Origin: Riptortus pedestris
Lineage: Eukaryota > Arthropoda > Insecta > Hemiptera > Alydidae
Reading direction: 5' to 3'
Length of the DNA: 64,000 nucleotides
Assembly: GCA_019009955.1 (NCBI GenBank)
Contig: CM032230.1
Span: forward strand, 7,618,001 to 7,682,000
Part shown: positions 12,666-24,689 of the stretch, piece by piece
Position numbering within the stretch: position 1 is the first letter of the stretch
Layout: each line of letters begins with the position of its first letter
Notes under the pieces: generated by a model
Database searches by the model: none
Told to the model about the DNA's origin: nothing
Seen by the model: only the letters and a program-made list of their open reading frames with translations
Made by a program: the position numbers and the translations under genes

Positions 12666-13190
12666 GTCATAGCCTTCCCGTGCACGGGGCCGGCCCTACC
12701 CTAGTGGCAGCAGTAAGCCCCCGCTGTGTAGCTGCTGGGTAGCTGCTGAGATAGGGAACCGTAGGAACAGTAGGTCCTTAGTCGGCTTTGACTGTTCCGG
12801 GCAGGGGAATCCACTCCTGGCCCTTAATGGGGTAAGTTCTAGCGGCTTACCTCAAATGTTGAAACTACGGGCTGGGTTGGAGTCCGGAGTGGAGGCTTGC
12901 CTTCACTGCCGGTCATAGACGCAGTGGACGAGTGTTTCAAAGCATCGAGGAACATACAGGCCAGGTAAACTGCGTACATGTGTGGGAGCTGTTTCTCTCA
13001 GTGTGGGAGCTGGGTAGTAGGAGACTGTCCTTCCATAGGATTCGCTTCTGACCATCGTAGCGAATCCTCAGTCCCACCATGAGGTTGTTTGGATTGGGTG
13101 GTAAGATGGGATAAGGCCTCACGGCTAGGTGCCGTCCTTACATTGTAGCCACACCTCGATATGGGTACGCAATGTTATTATAAGCCGGGT
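12666..13190. other. GC-rich segment of unknown origin
   Basis: About 520 bp near 55% GC, from the GCACGGGGCCGGCCC motif to CACCTCGATATGGG. It includes a near-repeat of GTGTGGGAGCTG (12977 and 13000). Stops occur in all frames. The appearance is that of retroelement 5' leader or pseudogene remnants, unproven. Confidence 0.35.
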
Positions 13191-14210
13191 CAACAAATTG
13201 TATATAAAACCAATCTTATTACACATTTTACTACCTATGAATGTTGTTTTAGACATATTTTCTTAAACATTTTCTAAAAATGTTGTTGTTGTATAGGGTT
13301 TAAGGGCGAAAAACTACCAGGTTATCATCGCCCTGCAACATTTATAATTTACCCAATTATTTTTTTTTAGGTTTTTATCCTCCTCATCCATTAATCGGCC
13401 GTTTTTTTAATTTTAAAAAAAAAATATAAAACGAGGATACGAGCAATTGCACTTTAAATTTCTTGAGTATGTATAACCTCGTGTCGTGTTTTTACAAAAT
13501 TAAACAATTTAGGAGTTCTTTTATGGAGTTCTTTCGGGGTTCATCTCGAGTGGCCACTTCTATACTATTGGAAAATATTTGTATTTGTTTCTAATATCTG
13601 TAATTAACTTATGGCATTCACATTAATATGTGATTATATATGGTCAGTTCTTGTGTTTACAATTTCTCACAAAATCGGGGGTTTGATCTTTTGTCCATAA
13701 GATAGCCATGCGTAAGGTCGTGTGGACTTCCAATTCTTCTTTTTTTTTTTATTTATTTTTTGGAGTCTTCCTAATACAAACTTCTTATCTTGCTGTTGTC
13801 TCTTGTCGAATATTTCATGGACGGATGGTGGTTTTATAGCAAGGACGGATGGTGGTTTTTAATATTTTTAGATTACTTGTTTCTGGGTTTCATTCCACAT
13901 GTGTTGCCAGTTTTTATTGATTTCTTATTGAGTGGTTTGGTAGAGTTCTTCTGATGTAATTGTTGGTGGGGGGAGGTCGAGTTGATGGGCTTCTCTGCTG
14001 CTAAATCTGCTTTTGCTTTTTCGTTTCCATCTATTCCCCACGGTGGGCTTGGGAATCCACATGAAGTAGAAGGCCCTTTTTTAGCTCTCGGAGCATTTGT
14101 ATTTGATTTGTAGCTCTCGAGCATTTGTATTTGATTTTGGATCATTTCTAGAAATGAGAGAATATGTTAGATAGATAGATAGTAGGGTTAGATGAGATCA
14201 GTAGCGTGTT
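13191..14210. other. Mostly unique DNA with a HINE-like core scrap and a hairpin repeat
   Basis: 13190-13262 is a short core scrap (AACCAATCTTATTAC). 13303-13334 contains AGGGCGA...TCGCCCT, a 7-bp stem matching the insertion at 44.7 kb. The remainder is unrecognised. Confidence 0.4.
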
Positions 14211-14217
14211 ATACCGC

Positions 14218-14255
14218 GGAATCTGCTTGTTTGAGGCTGCCCTTGCATGAGGGAC
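14218..14255 (+). mobile_element. HINE-like 3'-end remnant abutting the next copy
   Basis: GGAATCTGCTTGTTTGAGGC then TGCCCTTGCATGAGGGAC is a diverged 3' terminus. A run of seven T separates its end from the AGCAG start of the following element, giving a head-to-tail junction. Confidence 0.65.
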
Positions 14256-14261
14256 TTTTTT

Positions 14262-14405
14262 TAGCAGATTTCCCTTAAGGGAAATCAGCTATTGAGGTTG
14301 TACTCATGACGGAATTTTCGAAATTTTGCTTCAAATGTCCATCAATCCTACCTAGTAGATGAACGAAAAATGTAGGTCCGTTTCAAAACTGTATATATAT
14401 ATTTT

Positions 14406-14453
<48 letters not shown>

Positions 14454-16866
14454 TAGCTGAGATACCCGGCTTCGCCCGGGGAATTCATTTGAGGCTTGAA
14501 TGGTGATGGTATATTTTTAGCAAGGCTTTTATACGAAATGCACAATATTATTGTGACATTTACCCGTCAGTGCAAGACTTCGCTGTTCTGCATATTTGCC
14601 ATAATTCCCGTATTCTGTGCATTATGCATAGATTTTGACAACATATTATTAATGAGAAAATATTGTGCGATAGCATTTGAATAAGATTTATTTCATTTGA
14701 TGTACCTGGTAGTTCATAATTGAAAAGAAGTGTTTAGAAAATTTCTCTAAATAACAAAGTAAACAACTATTTTAATTTGCATATTTGCCGAAACCCCAAT
14801 AGGAAATCACTATTTTTAATTTCAGGCCTCCCTTCCCTTCAACTCTTCCCCACTTCCTTGGGACCCGTCCCTAGAAATAGTATTGGCTTATAAATCTGAA
14901 GGCGTTAGTGCTAATTCAAATACCGAGTCTTGGTTTAGTACGGTTGAGAGGTTCATTTTGTTCCAAATAAAATTGTTGGACTCCCGCTATATGTTTTAAG
15001 CGTATAAATACTTATTTATACTTCCGTTACAACCGAGGCAAAAGTGCATGTAACAAAAAGTTACTCTAAATAACAAAACAAATAACTTTTGTGATGTGCA
15101 TAATTGTAGTTGTAAAAAGGGCAATAGGAAAAGAAAATTCACTATTTTTAATTTTCAGGCCTTCGCATAAAACCCGCCCCTTCCTGTCCGTCCCTAGAAA
15201 TAGTATGGTTTATTATAAGGAAGGCGATTAGTGTCTAATTCAAATACCGAGTTTTGGTTTATGTTCGGTTGAGTCTTTTGTTGACCAAATAAAATTGTGG
15301 ACTCCCGCTATAAGGGTTTTTAGCGAGTATAACTGCATTTATACTTCCGTTACACGGCGAAAAGTGCATGTAACAAAAGATACTCTACAATAACAAAACA
15401 AATAACTGTTTGGTTAAGAGCATATTTGTTGTAAAAGCAATAGGAAACGAAATACACATCAATATTTTTAATTTCCAGGCCTTCCATATTACCCACCACT
15501 CCTGCCCCGTCCCCTAGTAAATTATTAGTATGGCTTATTAATAAGGAAGGCGTTAGTACTAATTCAAATACCCCGAGTTTGGTTTATGTTCGGTTGACTG
15601 TCTTTATTGCCAAATAAAATTGGGAGGACTCCCTCTAAAGTTTTTAGAGTATAACCTCATTTATACTTTCCGTATACGCGCAAAAGTGAATATAACAAAA
15701 GTAACTCTAAATTACAACAATAAACAACTTCAGTTATGTATCATATATGCCGAAAAACCAATAAGATAACGAAAAATATCGCTATTTTTAATTTCTGGCT
15801 TCGCTTATAACCCCCACACCTGCCCTTCCCTAGAAATGTTGTGCATGGCTTGTTATAATGAAAGCGTATTAGTGCTAATACACATACCGAGTTTTATTTA
15901 GTTTGGTTAGATTCTTTTGTGTCCATATAAAAGATAGTTCAAGCTTCCTCTATAGGTTTTTTTTATTTAGTGCGTATATCCTCGATATAACTCGTTAAGA
16001 CGACGAAAGCATGTAATAAATACAAAAGTTACTCTAAATAACAAAAAAAACAACTTTTGTTATGTGCATATTTGCTGAAAAACCAATAGGAATCGAAATA
16101 AAATTCGGCAATTTTTTTGAATTTCTGGCTTCCCCCCCCTTTATAACCCCCACTCCTGTTCGTCTCAGAGGATATTAATATAGCCTAAAGTCTAAGTTGG
16201 GTTAGTAGTAATATACATACCAAGTTTCATAAAATTCGGTTCAGCCGTTTATGCGTGAAAAGGTAACAAACAAACAAACAAACAAACAAATAAACAAACA
16301 AACAAACAAACAGACACCAAAGAAACAAATTGCAGTTATGGTGTCTATGACATGTGAAACGAAAAGTTATCGTGAAATTTCGTGAAAAAAATCAATGTAC
16401 AGACAGAGGTTACAATTTTATATATATATAGATATATATATTTGTCTGTTACCGTTCTAGTGGTCGCAATTTTTGAGTGATACTTACCAAACTCGATATT
16501 TAGTCGTTTTATGTAAAAAGAAAGATCAAGTTCGTTAACGGCGGAAAAGGGACCAGTGGGAGGGGGAGGATTTTCGAATATTCGAAATATTTCCGTTACT
16601 ATACGTCGGAGCGAACAATTGTACAGAATCAATCTTATTGCAAATTAAATTTACTATAAATATTCTTCTATACATTTATTCTCTATCTTGAATATTAACC
16701 GAGATATATGCATTTTTATTAAATCTGGGTGGCTAACGGCTGGGTGACTATCCCGCCTAAAGCTAGTTCGGCCGTTTCCTTAACTGCTGGACACTCGTGA
16801 AATTTCTCTATTGTAAACCTTTACGTTGGAAATCTGCTTAGTTTACGCAGCCCCTGCGTGACGGAC
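14262..16866 (+). mobile_element. HINE-like element, short type, split by a nested repeat
   Basis: The 5' terminus and 5' block occupy 14262-14390, with (TA)n to 14451. The core resumes at TTTGTCTGTTACCGTTCTAG (16441) and the element ends GACGGAC at 16866. The 1.97-kb repeat listed separately sits exactly in the microsatellite. Confidence 0.85.
14452..16418 (+). mobile_element. TA-flanked 'CCCGG' repeat with five tandem ~320-bp units
   Basis: It starts ACTAGCTGAGATACCCGGCT within (TA)n and ends CAGAGGTTACAATTTTA before more (TA)n. The unit landmark (CCGTCCCTAGAAATAG and variants) recurs near 14868, 15190, 15511, 15825 and 16157, so five units with spacing of about 314-332 bp. The 3' part carries GTTTCATAAAATTCGG, TTCAGCCGTTTATGCGTG and a (CAAA)n tail at about 16262-16310. 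No long ORF exists. The tail style recalls non-LTR/SINE 3' ends, but no coding part or target duplication identifies the class. Confidence 0.8.
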
Positions 16867-17123
16867 GTTTTTTAATATGACACGAGTTTAGTGAATTCTG
16901 AAAATTAAAAAAAATCAGTTATTAGAAAAAAAAGTATTGTTAGAAAATTTAATTTATATTCTTTAGTTTTAATGGAGTCGACACTGATACTTATTCTATT
17001 CACATGACTATATTTTGACCAAACAAACTGGAATTGTCTATTGTGGTGAGATTCCAAATTCCTATTTGAGTCCGTTTCCTTTCTCTCTCACCTCTTCTTG
17101 ACTTTTTTCGCAGTGGCAATTAT

Positions 17124-17165
17124 TTAGGTAAATTTCCCTTAAGGAATATCACCTATTGAGGTCCC

Positions 17166-17220
<55 letters not shown>

Positions 17221-18100
17221 CTGTTAACGCTATAGCAGTCGTAATTTTTGTTTGATCGTTACCAAACTCGATATTTAAACGTTTCATGTAAAACTAAAGA
17301 ATAAGTTCGTTCATGGCTGAAATTCGAACAGTGGAAGGGGGGGGAGGGTTAAGAGGGGAATTTCAAAAATTCTCAAATCTCCGTTATTAAATGTTGGATA
17401 GAAAATTTGTATTGAATAAATCTTCTTGAAAATAAAATTTACTATAAACATTGTTATATACTTTTATTCTCTATCCTTACTATTAACGGAAATATTAGCG
17501 TTTTTTAGTTTTCAATTATTGGTAAACCCCCACTCTACCCATGGCATTTTAGCAAAAAACTGTTATATCATGAACAACTGTATTTTAAGCTTAAATGCCA
17601 AATATTGTTTTCATTGAATGTTTACAGTGTGAGTATACATGCAAATATGTAGTGTGATTACGTCATCAATTAATATTTTGCTGAAGTGAATCGAAAATAT
17701 TTATTTCTTCTGTACTATACTGGATGTTTAACTGTATCATTACTCACTATAAGTTATATTAGGTAATGGCTGAAATCGGGGGTGGAATTTGGAGTATGTT
17801 GGAGAGAGGGGGTATTTTGAAAATACAAGGTACTTAACGTTTTTAGGAGTCATATCGCAAAATGTTAAAGGACCAATTTTGTTAAGCATTGATGCTCTAC
17901 AATTGTTACTTCGTACGTACGTACATTACTCTCGTACATTCATTCTAACTCATGTTTTAAGCGAGTTATTTTTAGTTTATTGTTTTCAGCCTTCGATAAC
18001 TCCTCTCTCCAAAACCCTGTTATCATATTTTTTTTACACAAAATAGAAAATATGTGATGAGATGAGATCACCATTGTGTCATAACAGTATGACAGACTTC
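17124..18100 (+). mobile_element. HINE-like element, double-core type
   Basis: The degenerate 5' end (TTAGGTAAATTTCCCTTAAG) has a truncated 5' block, then (TA)n at 17174-17215, a first core, and the CTTAAATGCCAAATATTG middle. A second core starts near 17766 (AATGGCTGAAATCGG) with the subtype motif TTTTGTTAAGCATTGATGC. The 3' end is decayed (ACAGTATGACAGAC). Confidence 0.75.
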
Positions 18101-18480
18101 TTTATAATATTTTCCTTTTTTTTTTTTTTTCGAGTTCTTCCGTTATCTGAACTCTCCAGAGGCTAATTCTTATGCACTTATTCATTATTAACTGTTCTTT
18201 ATTATTTTTAATCCACGCGAAATTTATACCACAGAGGATATCTTGCTTTTCTGGGTTTTGCGTATACTTTTTATCAATCACTTATTTTCATTTTACCCCC
18301 CTCCCCCGGGGATTATTATTTAAATTTATAACTTTATTTATTTATCCGACTTAAAAATACTGGGTTTTAGTCTAAAGTTGTCAAGGTTACATTGTTATTA
18401 GGTAGGGAACTTCCTTCTAAATATTCAAATTATACCTGTTTGTTAGGACTTGTGTGTAGTCTTGACAACCTCCGTTGATA
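18101..18480. other. AT-rich DNA, nothing recognised
   Basis: Poly-T at 18116-18130 and pyrimidine-rich sequence; the open frame here is low-complexity. Confidence 0.35.
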
Positions 18481-18970
18481 TGTGTTTACTCCGTGGCATT
18501 TCACGCAGAGCTGCCTCCTTCTCAACACTGTGTTTACATCCTGGCGAAATATTTTACACCGTAACGGATCTAGTTAATTGGGGAGTAATTTAGTAATTAG
18601 CAGTCAGTCCTGTAAGACACACACTAAATAATTGCTGACGCTATTATGACTCCACACACTGGCTGGCGTATATAATCAGTGCGGAAGATTTAGTAGGTGC
18701 CATTTGTCAAGGCTGACCCATTTCATGTGTGCGCTCCCGACACCAGCTGGGTAATTGCCCTCGGTGTGCGCAATTTAAATAAATGCTAATTTATGGAGGG
18801 GGGTTTCACTTTTTTATGTATCGGCCAATAAATATTAATGAAGACGACGGTTGCTCAACGGCGGGCCTCACAAATTAAGATTAGTGTTAGGAGCGCCCAC
18901 TAGGTTGCGCCACTTAGCGTGGGCTCACACACGTAGTTTTATAGCTGGATTGTCCTGCATTACTCTACTC
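18481..18970. promoter_or_regulatory. Candidate conserved non-coding element
   Basis: About 490 bp of single-copy, higher-complexity DNA. It has several homeodomain-type TAATTA/TAATTG cores (near 18573, 18593), TTTTATG (18812), CAATAAA and CAGCTG-type sites, and no transposon similarity. The composition and motif density resemble developmental enhancers. No coding potential is evident. This is inference without alignment. Confidence 0.3.
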
Positions 18971-19832
18971 CTCTAAACTTTCTCCCAGTAGTTAAAATAA
19001 TTTTATATTTTTCGAAACGATTTTTTTTTAATTGGTTGTGGTTGGTTGTGCTTCTGGAGAAGTCGAGCCCTGCTGCCAAAAAAGTAACTGTAGACTTACA
19101 ATAAAACATATACTAACTGACTGCTATCTAAGGACTCACAGAGACCTACCATACACTTTGACTGAATTATAACATGACCGTTGCCAGTACATAGTTCTCG
19201 TATTTCACTACTTAAATCACCTATTTCGAAAAATTATAAATTAGAGCATTACTGAAAATATATGCAGAAATGAACATAATTACGTAAATATAATATGTAA
19301 ACTGATAAGTCGCTCAATCGCCTCTATTGAGAAATACGATAATAATAAGAATAAATAAAGAAATAGTCTTACTTTTAGAGTTTTTAGCTATTGAAGAAGT
19401 TCCACAATTATTCGTATTATCCTTTAAATCTTCTCGAAACTTAGTAAACGAGTGCCGAAAACAATGAATGAATTTGTAAATTTCGGTCGGCATATACAGA
19501 CAGAAAACAATAAGTATGCTAAACTCAACTTACTTGTCTATTTATATTAGTATAAAAGTCTCTCAGGATCTCAAAATTCTATGTTACATCTGAAATATGA
19601 GGTCCATTTATAGAATAGTATCATAATTTCGCTTATCTTGGGAAAACCAGTTATTCTTCTATTAGAGTGGAAGTATATATAAAATCAGCTCGGAAGAAGT
19701 GTGTTCCAATAGTGTATGCAATATTCTTGAAGAAGAAGACATAACACTTTTCCTATTCAGATGCCCTAAGAACTCAGATCCTACGTACCACTACCTACAG
19801 AAGTACTACAACGAGTAAGACCCAACATTAGA
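18971..19832. other. Unique AT-rich DNA, nothing recognised
   Basis: No repeat or exon can be supported; the sequence becomes HINE-like at 19837. Confidence 0.35.
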
Positions 19833-19836
19833 AAAC

Positions 19837-20280
19837 GTCCGTCACGCAAGGGCTGCGTAAACTAAGCAGATTTCCTACGTGAAGTTTTACGACAGAGAAA
19901 TTTCAGAATTGAGAGCCGTCAGTTACGGAAACGGCTGAACTAGCTCTTGACGGAAACTCACGACTAGACCCGAAGTTAGCCGATTTCATCTCTGATGCTG
20001 AAAACTGAAAAATGCAAATATCTCGGTTAATATTCAAGATAGAGAATATGTGTATATAACAATATTGATAAGAAATTTAATTTGCAATAAGATTGATCCT
20101 ATACACGTTTTCAATCCGACGTACATTAACGGAGATATTTCGAAAATTCTCCCCTGTAAACCCCCCTCTCACTGTTCCGATTTCAGCCATTAACGAACTT
20201 GATCTTTATTTTTACATAAAACGTTGAAATCTCGAGTTTGATAACGATCAAACGAAAATTGCGACCTCTAGAGAGTTGAC

Positions 20281-20337
<57 letters not shown>

Positions 20338-20390
20338 CTTCGAAAATTGCGACCTCTAGAGAGTTGACAGATATTTATAACAAACGAATA
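19837..20390 (-). mobile_element. HINE-like element, short type, 5' block missing
   Basis: It starts GTCCGTCACGCAAGGGCTGC, contains the core in reverse, and reaches (TA)n at 20282-20330. Beyond the microsatellite a 35-bp core segment (GCGACCTCTAGAGAGTTGAC) is duplicated instead of the 5' block. Confidence 0.82.
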
Positions 20391-20853
20391 ATTATTTCTT
20401 CAGGTTCATGCAATTGGCAATTACTTATGTAAATAATATTAAATTAAATGAATTTTAAAATTTGATATGCATTAATACCTCTAAATTGTTCGCTGCAAAT
20501 TTTGGGATATTGAAACCAAAGATCATTTTTTATCTCATATCAGGATAAGAAAGATTGAGTCCAGAAAAATTCAAAATATCTCTGTTATTATTCAGAGGGA
20601 TGGTCATCTATCTATACATCAATGGCCGTGAATATAATTTTCCTCTTGATGCCTTTATTGTTGGATGCTACTGATGGAGAAGGCAGCGGGAAACCACTGC
20701 ATGTCCTTTTGACCAGTTTATTCCCTTGGTCTGTCAGGTGGAAACCAGGTTTAATTAATTAATTACCAGGTGTACACAGCTGTACAGGGCTGTAGAGACA
20801 ACATTTTCAATACAAGAAATCACCTGGTGCTTTCAACAGATTTTGTTTATATT
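20391..20853. other. Unique DNA with TAATTAATTAAT
   Basis: No exon or repeat recognised. A short island near 20680-20830 is less AT-rich and contains CAGGTGTACACAGCTG. Confidence 0.35.
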
Positions 20854-20978
20854 AGGAGATTTCCCGTAAGGGAAATCAGCTATTGAGGTCGTACTCATGG
20901 CGCAATTTTCGAAAAATTTCTTCAAATGTCCATCGATCCTACTCAGGAGATGACGAAAATGAAGTCCGTTCAAAATTA

Positions 20979-21034
<56 letters not shown>

Positions 21035-21652
21035 GTTTGTTAATGGCTGAAATTGAACTAGAAGGAGGGGGTTTAGAGGGGGGATTTTTGAAAACTCAAG
21101 ATATTTCCGTTATTGATCCGCATTGGATCAAAAAATAGAACCAATCCCCTCAATTCACTTGTTTAGAACCAATCTTATTGATACCTTCAATTGTATAGAA
21201 CCAATCATATTGCAAATTAAATTGACTATAAATGTTGTTATATACATTTATTCTCTATCTTGAATATTATCCGAGATATTTGCATTTTTATGAAGTCTGT
21301 GGTCGGGTATAGTTCGGATTAGGTCGGCCATTTTCGTCATTGCTCGGCTCAGGTGAAAGCTTCTTCTAACTTTACTTGTCGTTTCTAACCTTACCTTACC
21401 TTCCTTACTTTGTGAGATTTATGCAAATACGTTCTGTTCATCCTCCCCCCTCCCTTCTTTAGTTAACTAAAATTTGAGTTATTAAAATATAAATTATTCT
21501 TACAACTCAGAAGCCGTTTCAGTTGGGAATTTATATTAATTGACCGTTTGTATTTAATCATGGTGGTATTGTGTTACCAGTATGCATATTTCTCTATTGT
21601 AATGCTTCGCGTGGGAAATCTGCTTAGTTTACGCAGCCCCTGAGTGACGGAC
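20854..21652 (+). mobile_element. HINE-like element, complete ends
   Basis: It starts AGGAGATTTCCCGTAAGGG and ends with ACGCAGCCCCTGAGTGACGGAC. (TA)n lies at 20981-21032. A partial internal duplication of the CAATCTTATTG region lies near 21140-21215. The middle combines short-type (GGTCGGCCATTTTCGT) and long-type (ATTTATGCAAATACG) segments, so it may be recombinant. Confidence 0.87.
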
Positions 21653-21659
21653 TTTTTTA

Positions 21660-21770
21660 TACTAGCCAAGGTACCCGGCATTGCTCAGGCAAGCAATGGT
21701 TAATGAATAATGATATTATTTTTATAGTACGGCTTCAATATGTGCAGTTACACATCCTTTCTCGGGGTAA
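21660..21770 (+). mobile_element. Start of a TA-flanked 'CCCGG'-like repeat, diverged
   Basis: TACTAGCCAAGGTACCCGGC directly follows the T-run of the preceding HINE-like copy and resembles the start of the family at 14.5 kb; similarity fades after about 100 bp. Confidence 0.45.
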
Positions 21771-23040
21771 TGTTCTTCCTTAAGGGTATGGAACTTGTTG
21801 AACAGAAATTCTAGTTTTTAAGAATAAATGGGAATGAGTTCAAAATCAATCCCACCCCCACTGTTTGAAATGCCGTAAATAATTTAAGTCATAGCCATGG
21901 ATAGCATTTATTACAACTAAATATCATCTATAACCTATATATGTCGTATTAAAAACAAACAATCTAACAAATATAGCTTAAACATAGTTATATACATTGC
22001 ACTATATAAATAATAGTAAATGTGAGTAGAAACTAATTCCTATAATACCAACATTTGACAGGAAATAATTTAACACAATTAACTGTGTTATCCTCGATAC
22101 AACTTCCGCTCCCGATTGATGGTTATCAACATTTTTTTACTGAAATTAGTTATTCGAAACGTTAAACAATTCGAATGTTCTAATAATATGTTACTTTATT
22201 CCGTGTCAGTTTTATTTGGCCTTGTATATCTTTGACTTGTTGCATTTCGAGTTCTGTGACGTTTAAGTTTGCAAATCGGACATCAGGTATTTTCAATCAG
22301 TAAAACAGTAAAAAAAAATCGGCACAGACAATCAATCGTTATCAAAACAGTCTATTAAAATTTACCAAAACATCATATTAAATTGAACTATTAATATTAG
22401 GTGTGATTGCTCTGAATTAACACTTCCCAAAACCCTCACTGTTCAATGTGGACTAAGAAATAATGAATTAATTGTTTCATATAAATAATCCCGCTCGATG
22501 CACATGTGTTAATCGATATTATTCTGACAATCGGTGGTAGTTGTATCATACAACTGGCAGTTATTTCAAACTTTATAAGATTACATTAGAAATGTTTAAA
22601 TTGTCCGAAGCACTATGAAAGTTATATTAGAAAAGCCAATATGGCCATAAAGATTTCTAAATTTTCTAATGTTCTGCGGAACTTTCTTATTTTTTTTTCT
22701 TTCATAAGAACCTTCTCCTGATAATAAAGAACACAACAAAAAAAGAGTTTTATATTTTCTGAGCTAATATTCTGGCAGGTGGAAGTGACTTCTAATGTAT
22801 GTAGGATGAAAAAATGGTTGGCTACGCTTCCACTATAATAATTTATTAAAACGGCAGAGCGCTTTCGATGCTGTGCATCATCGTCAGTGCCCTTTTGACA
22901 CACAAAATAATAAGTACATTTCTATTAAAATATTTCAGATACCATATAACAATAAAAACTTATCTGTCTTAGAACTAAATAACATATAAAACTTTTCATA
23001 TATCAACAATTTTTATTAAATTAAGTGGGTACAGGTAGGA
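21771..23040. other. Unique AT-rich DNA with a possible repeat scrap
   Basis: 22850-22905 holds GAGCGCTTTCGATGCTGTGC and CATCATCGTCAGTGC, which look like a repeat terminus seen only once here. Otherwise nothing is recognised. Confidence 0.3.
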
Positions 23041-23049
23041 CATTAAAGC

Positions 23050-23156
<107 letters not shown>

Positions 23157-23159
23157 TTT

Positions 23160-23690
23160 CCGTCTAGCCCTTTTCCCTTCCGACCAACAGGGAGGCAAGC
23201 CTGCTTCCTGGAATTTGTATTTGTGTAAGCTGGCCCGATTTCGAAAAGCGGGAAATAAATGTCGGTCATTACTTTCTCAAGGAATCGATCCGGTATGTTT
23301 TCCAATCCTTAATAAATAAACCCTTTCCTTAATAAATAATCCTGTGCGAGTTCGGGATTTTTTAAATATTTATCCCAGCCTCAACGACTAAAAAGGGAAA
23401 ATGTCGGTATATGTAGTTGGGAATTGCACCCGTAAATCCTCCCTCTTTCCCTCCCTCCTTCCCTCTCCCTTCACCCCCATCATATTTCTAGGGAACGGCG
23501 GGCATTAGTTCACCGGCCGATATATCCCTCCCTTAGAACTCCGCCATTACTTACCCCCAGGCACGAGGTAGACCACACTATTAGAGCTTACTGCCAAATT
23601 TGGTTGTTTGCGCCTTTATTCTCCTGCGTTATTTATTTTATGTTTTCCTTCCCAGTGAAAATAGAGTTGTTCGTGCTTCCCTATTTTCTA
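23160..23690. other. Unique DNA, partly pyrimidine-rich
   Basis: 23430-23480 is a CCCTCC/CTTCCC tract. No exon can be supported. Confidence 0.35.

Positions 23691-23691
<1 letters not shown>

Positions 23692-23743
<52 letters not shown>
23692..23743. repeat. (TA)n microsatellite
   Basis: Uninterrupted TA, 36 bp before the next HINE-like 5' end. Confidence 0.95.
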
Positions 23744-23746
<3 letters not shown>

Positions 23747-23778
23747 ATACACACAGGGTCAATAAGTCCGTGACTTTT

Positions 23779-24681
23779 AGCAGATTTCTCTTAAGGGACG
23801 CGACTTCCGAAAAATGTCTTCAAATGTCCATCTATCCTACCCAGGAGATGACGGAAATGTGTGTATGTATGTATGTATATATATATATATATTTGTCTGT
23901 TAACGCTTCTAGCGGTCGCAATTTTTGTTTGATCGTTACCAAACTCAATATTTAAACGTTTTCCGTTAAAAGACAGATCAAGTTCTTTAATGGATGAAAT
24001 CGGACCATTGGAGGGGGGGGGCAGAGAGGGGGATTTTCGAAAATTCAAAATATCTCCGTTACTATACGTTGGATCAAACAATTTTATGGAACCAATCTTA
24101 TTGGAAATTAAATGTACCATAAATATTGTTATATACATTTATTCTCTATCCTGAATATTAACCGAGATATTTGCATTTTTCAGTTTTCAGCCTTCGGTAT
24201 ACCCCCACGTTTAGTCGTGTTACATAAGAAATACTCTGTTATATAATAAACTACATTATTGGAAGCTTAAATACCAAATATTCTTTAACAGAGACCTTTA
24301 TTATACGAGATAGATGCAAATATGTTCTTGTGACCCCCCTCCCCCCCCGTCTTAAGTTCATGGGCTACTAACATTTGATTGATTGAGTTAAAAATTATTG
24401 GGATTCATCATAAATTACAGTACGAGGTATAGTACATAGTTTTCAATAAAATGAATATGTTATGTTCTTATATGTTTCAGTTATTGTTTTACTTTCCGCT
24501 GTGGCGTTGACAGACCTGTTTGTTTACATTTGAGACGCTTCCTGCTGGCAGGGGAAAGATTTCTTATTACCGTTTGTATTTAATGCTCACGGTGGTGTTG
24601 TGTTAGCAGTTAGTAAGTTTATCTATTATTAATCTTCACAAGGGAAACCTGCTTAGTTTACGCAGCTCCTGTGTGACGGAC
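23779..24681 (+). mobile_element. HINE-like element, complete ends, long-middle type
   Basis: A T-run then AGCAGATTTCTCTTAAGGG; the 5' block has a deletion just after the palindrome. A (TATG)/(TA) microsatellite leads to the core and long middle (TACCAAATATTCTTTAAC, a C-run near 24338, TGTTTGTTTACATTTGAG). It ends ACGCAGCTCCTGTGTGACGGAC at 24681. Confidence 0.88.
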
Positions 24682-24689
24682 TTATTTTG

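Noticed and set aside
13873..14145. 90-codon minus-strand frame with Lys/Asn-rich text
   Set aside because: No family resemblance and no splice or start context. It includes a local duplication (GCTCTCGGAGCATTTGTATT region), suggesting repeat-like DNA.
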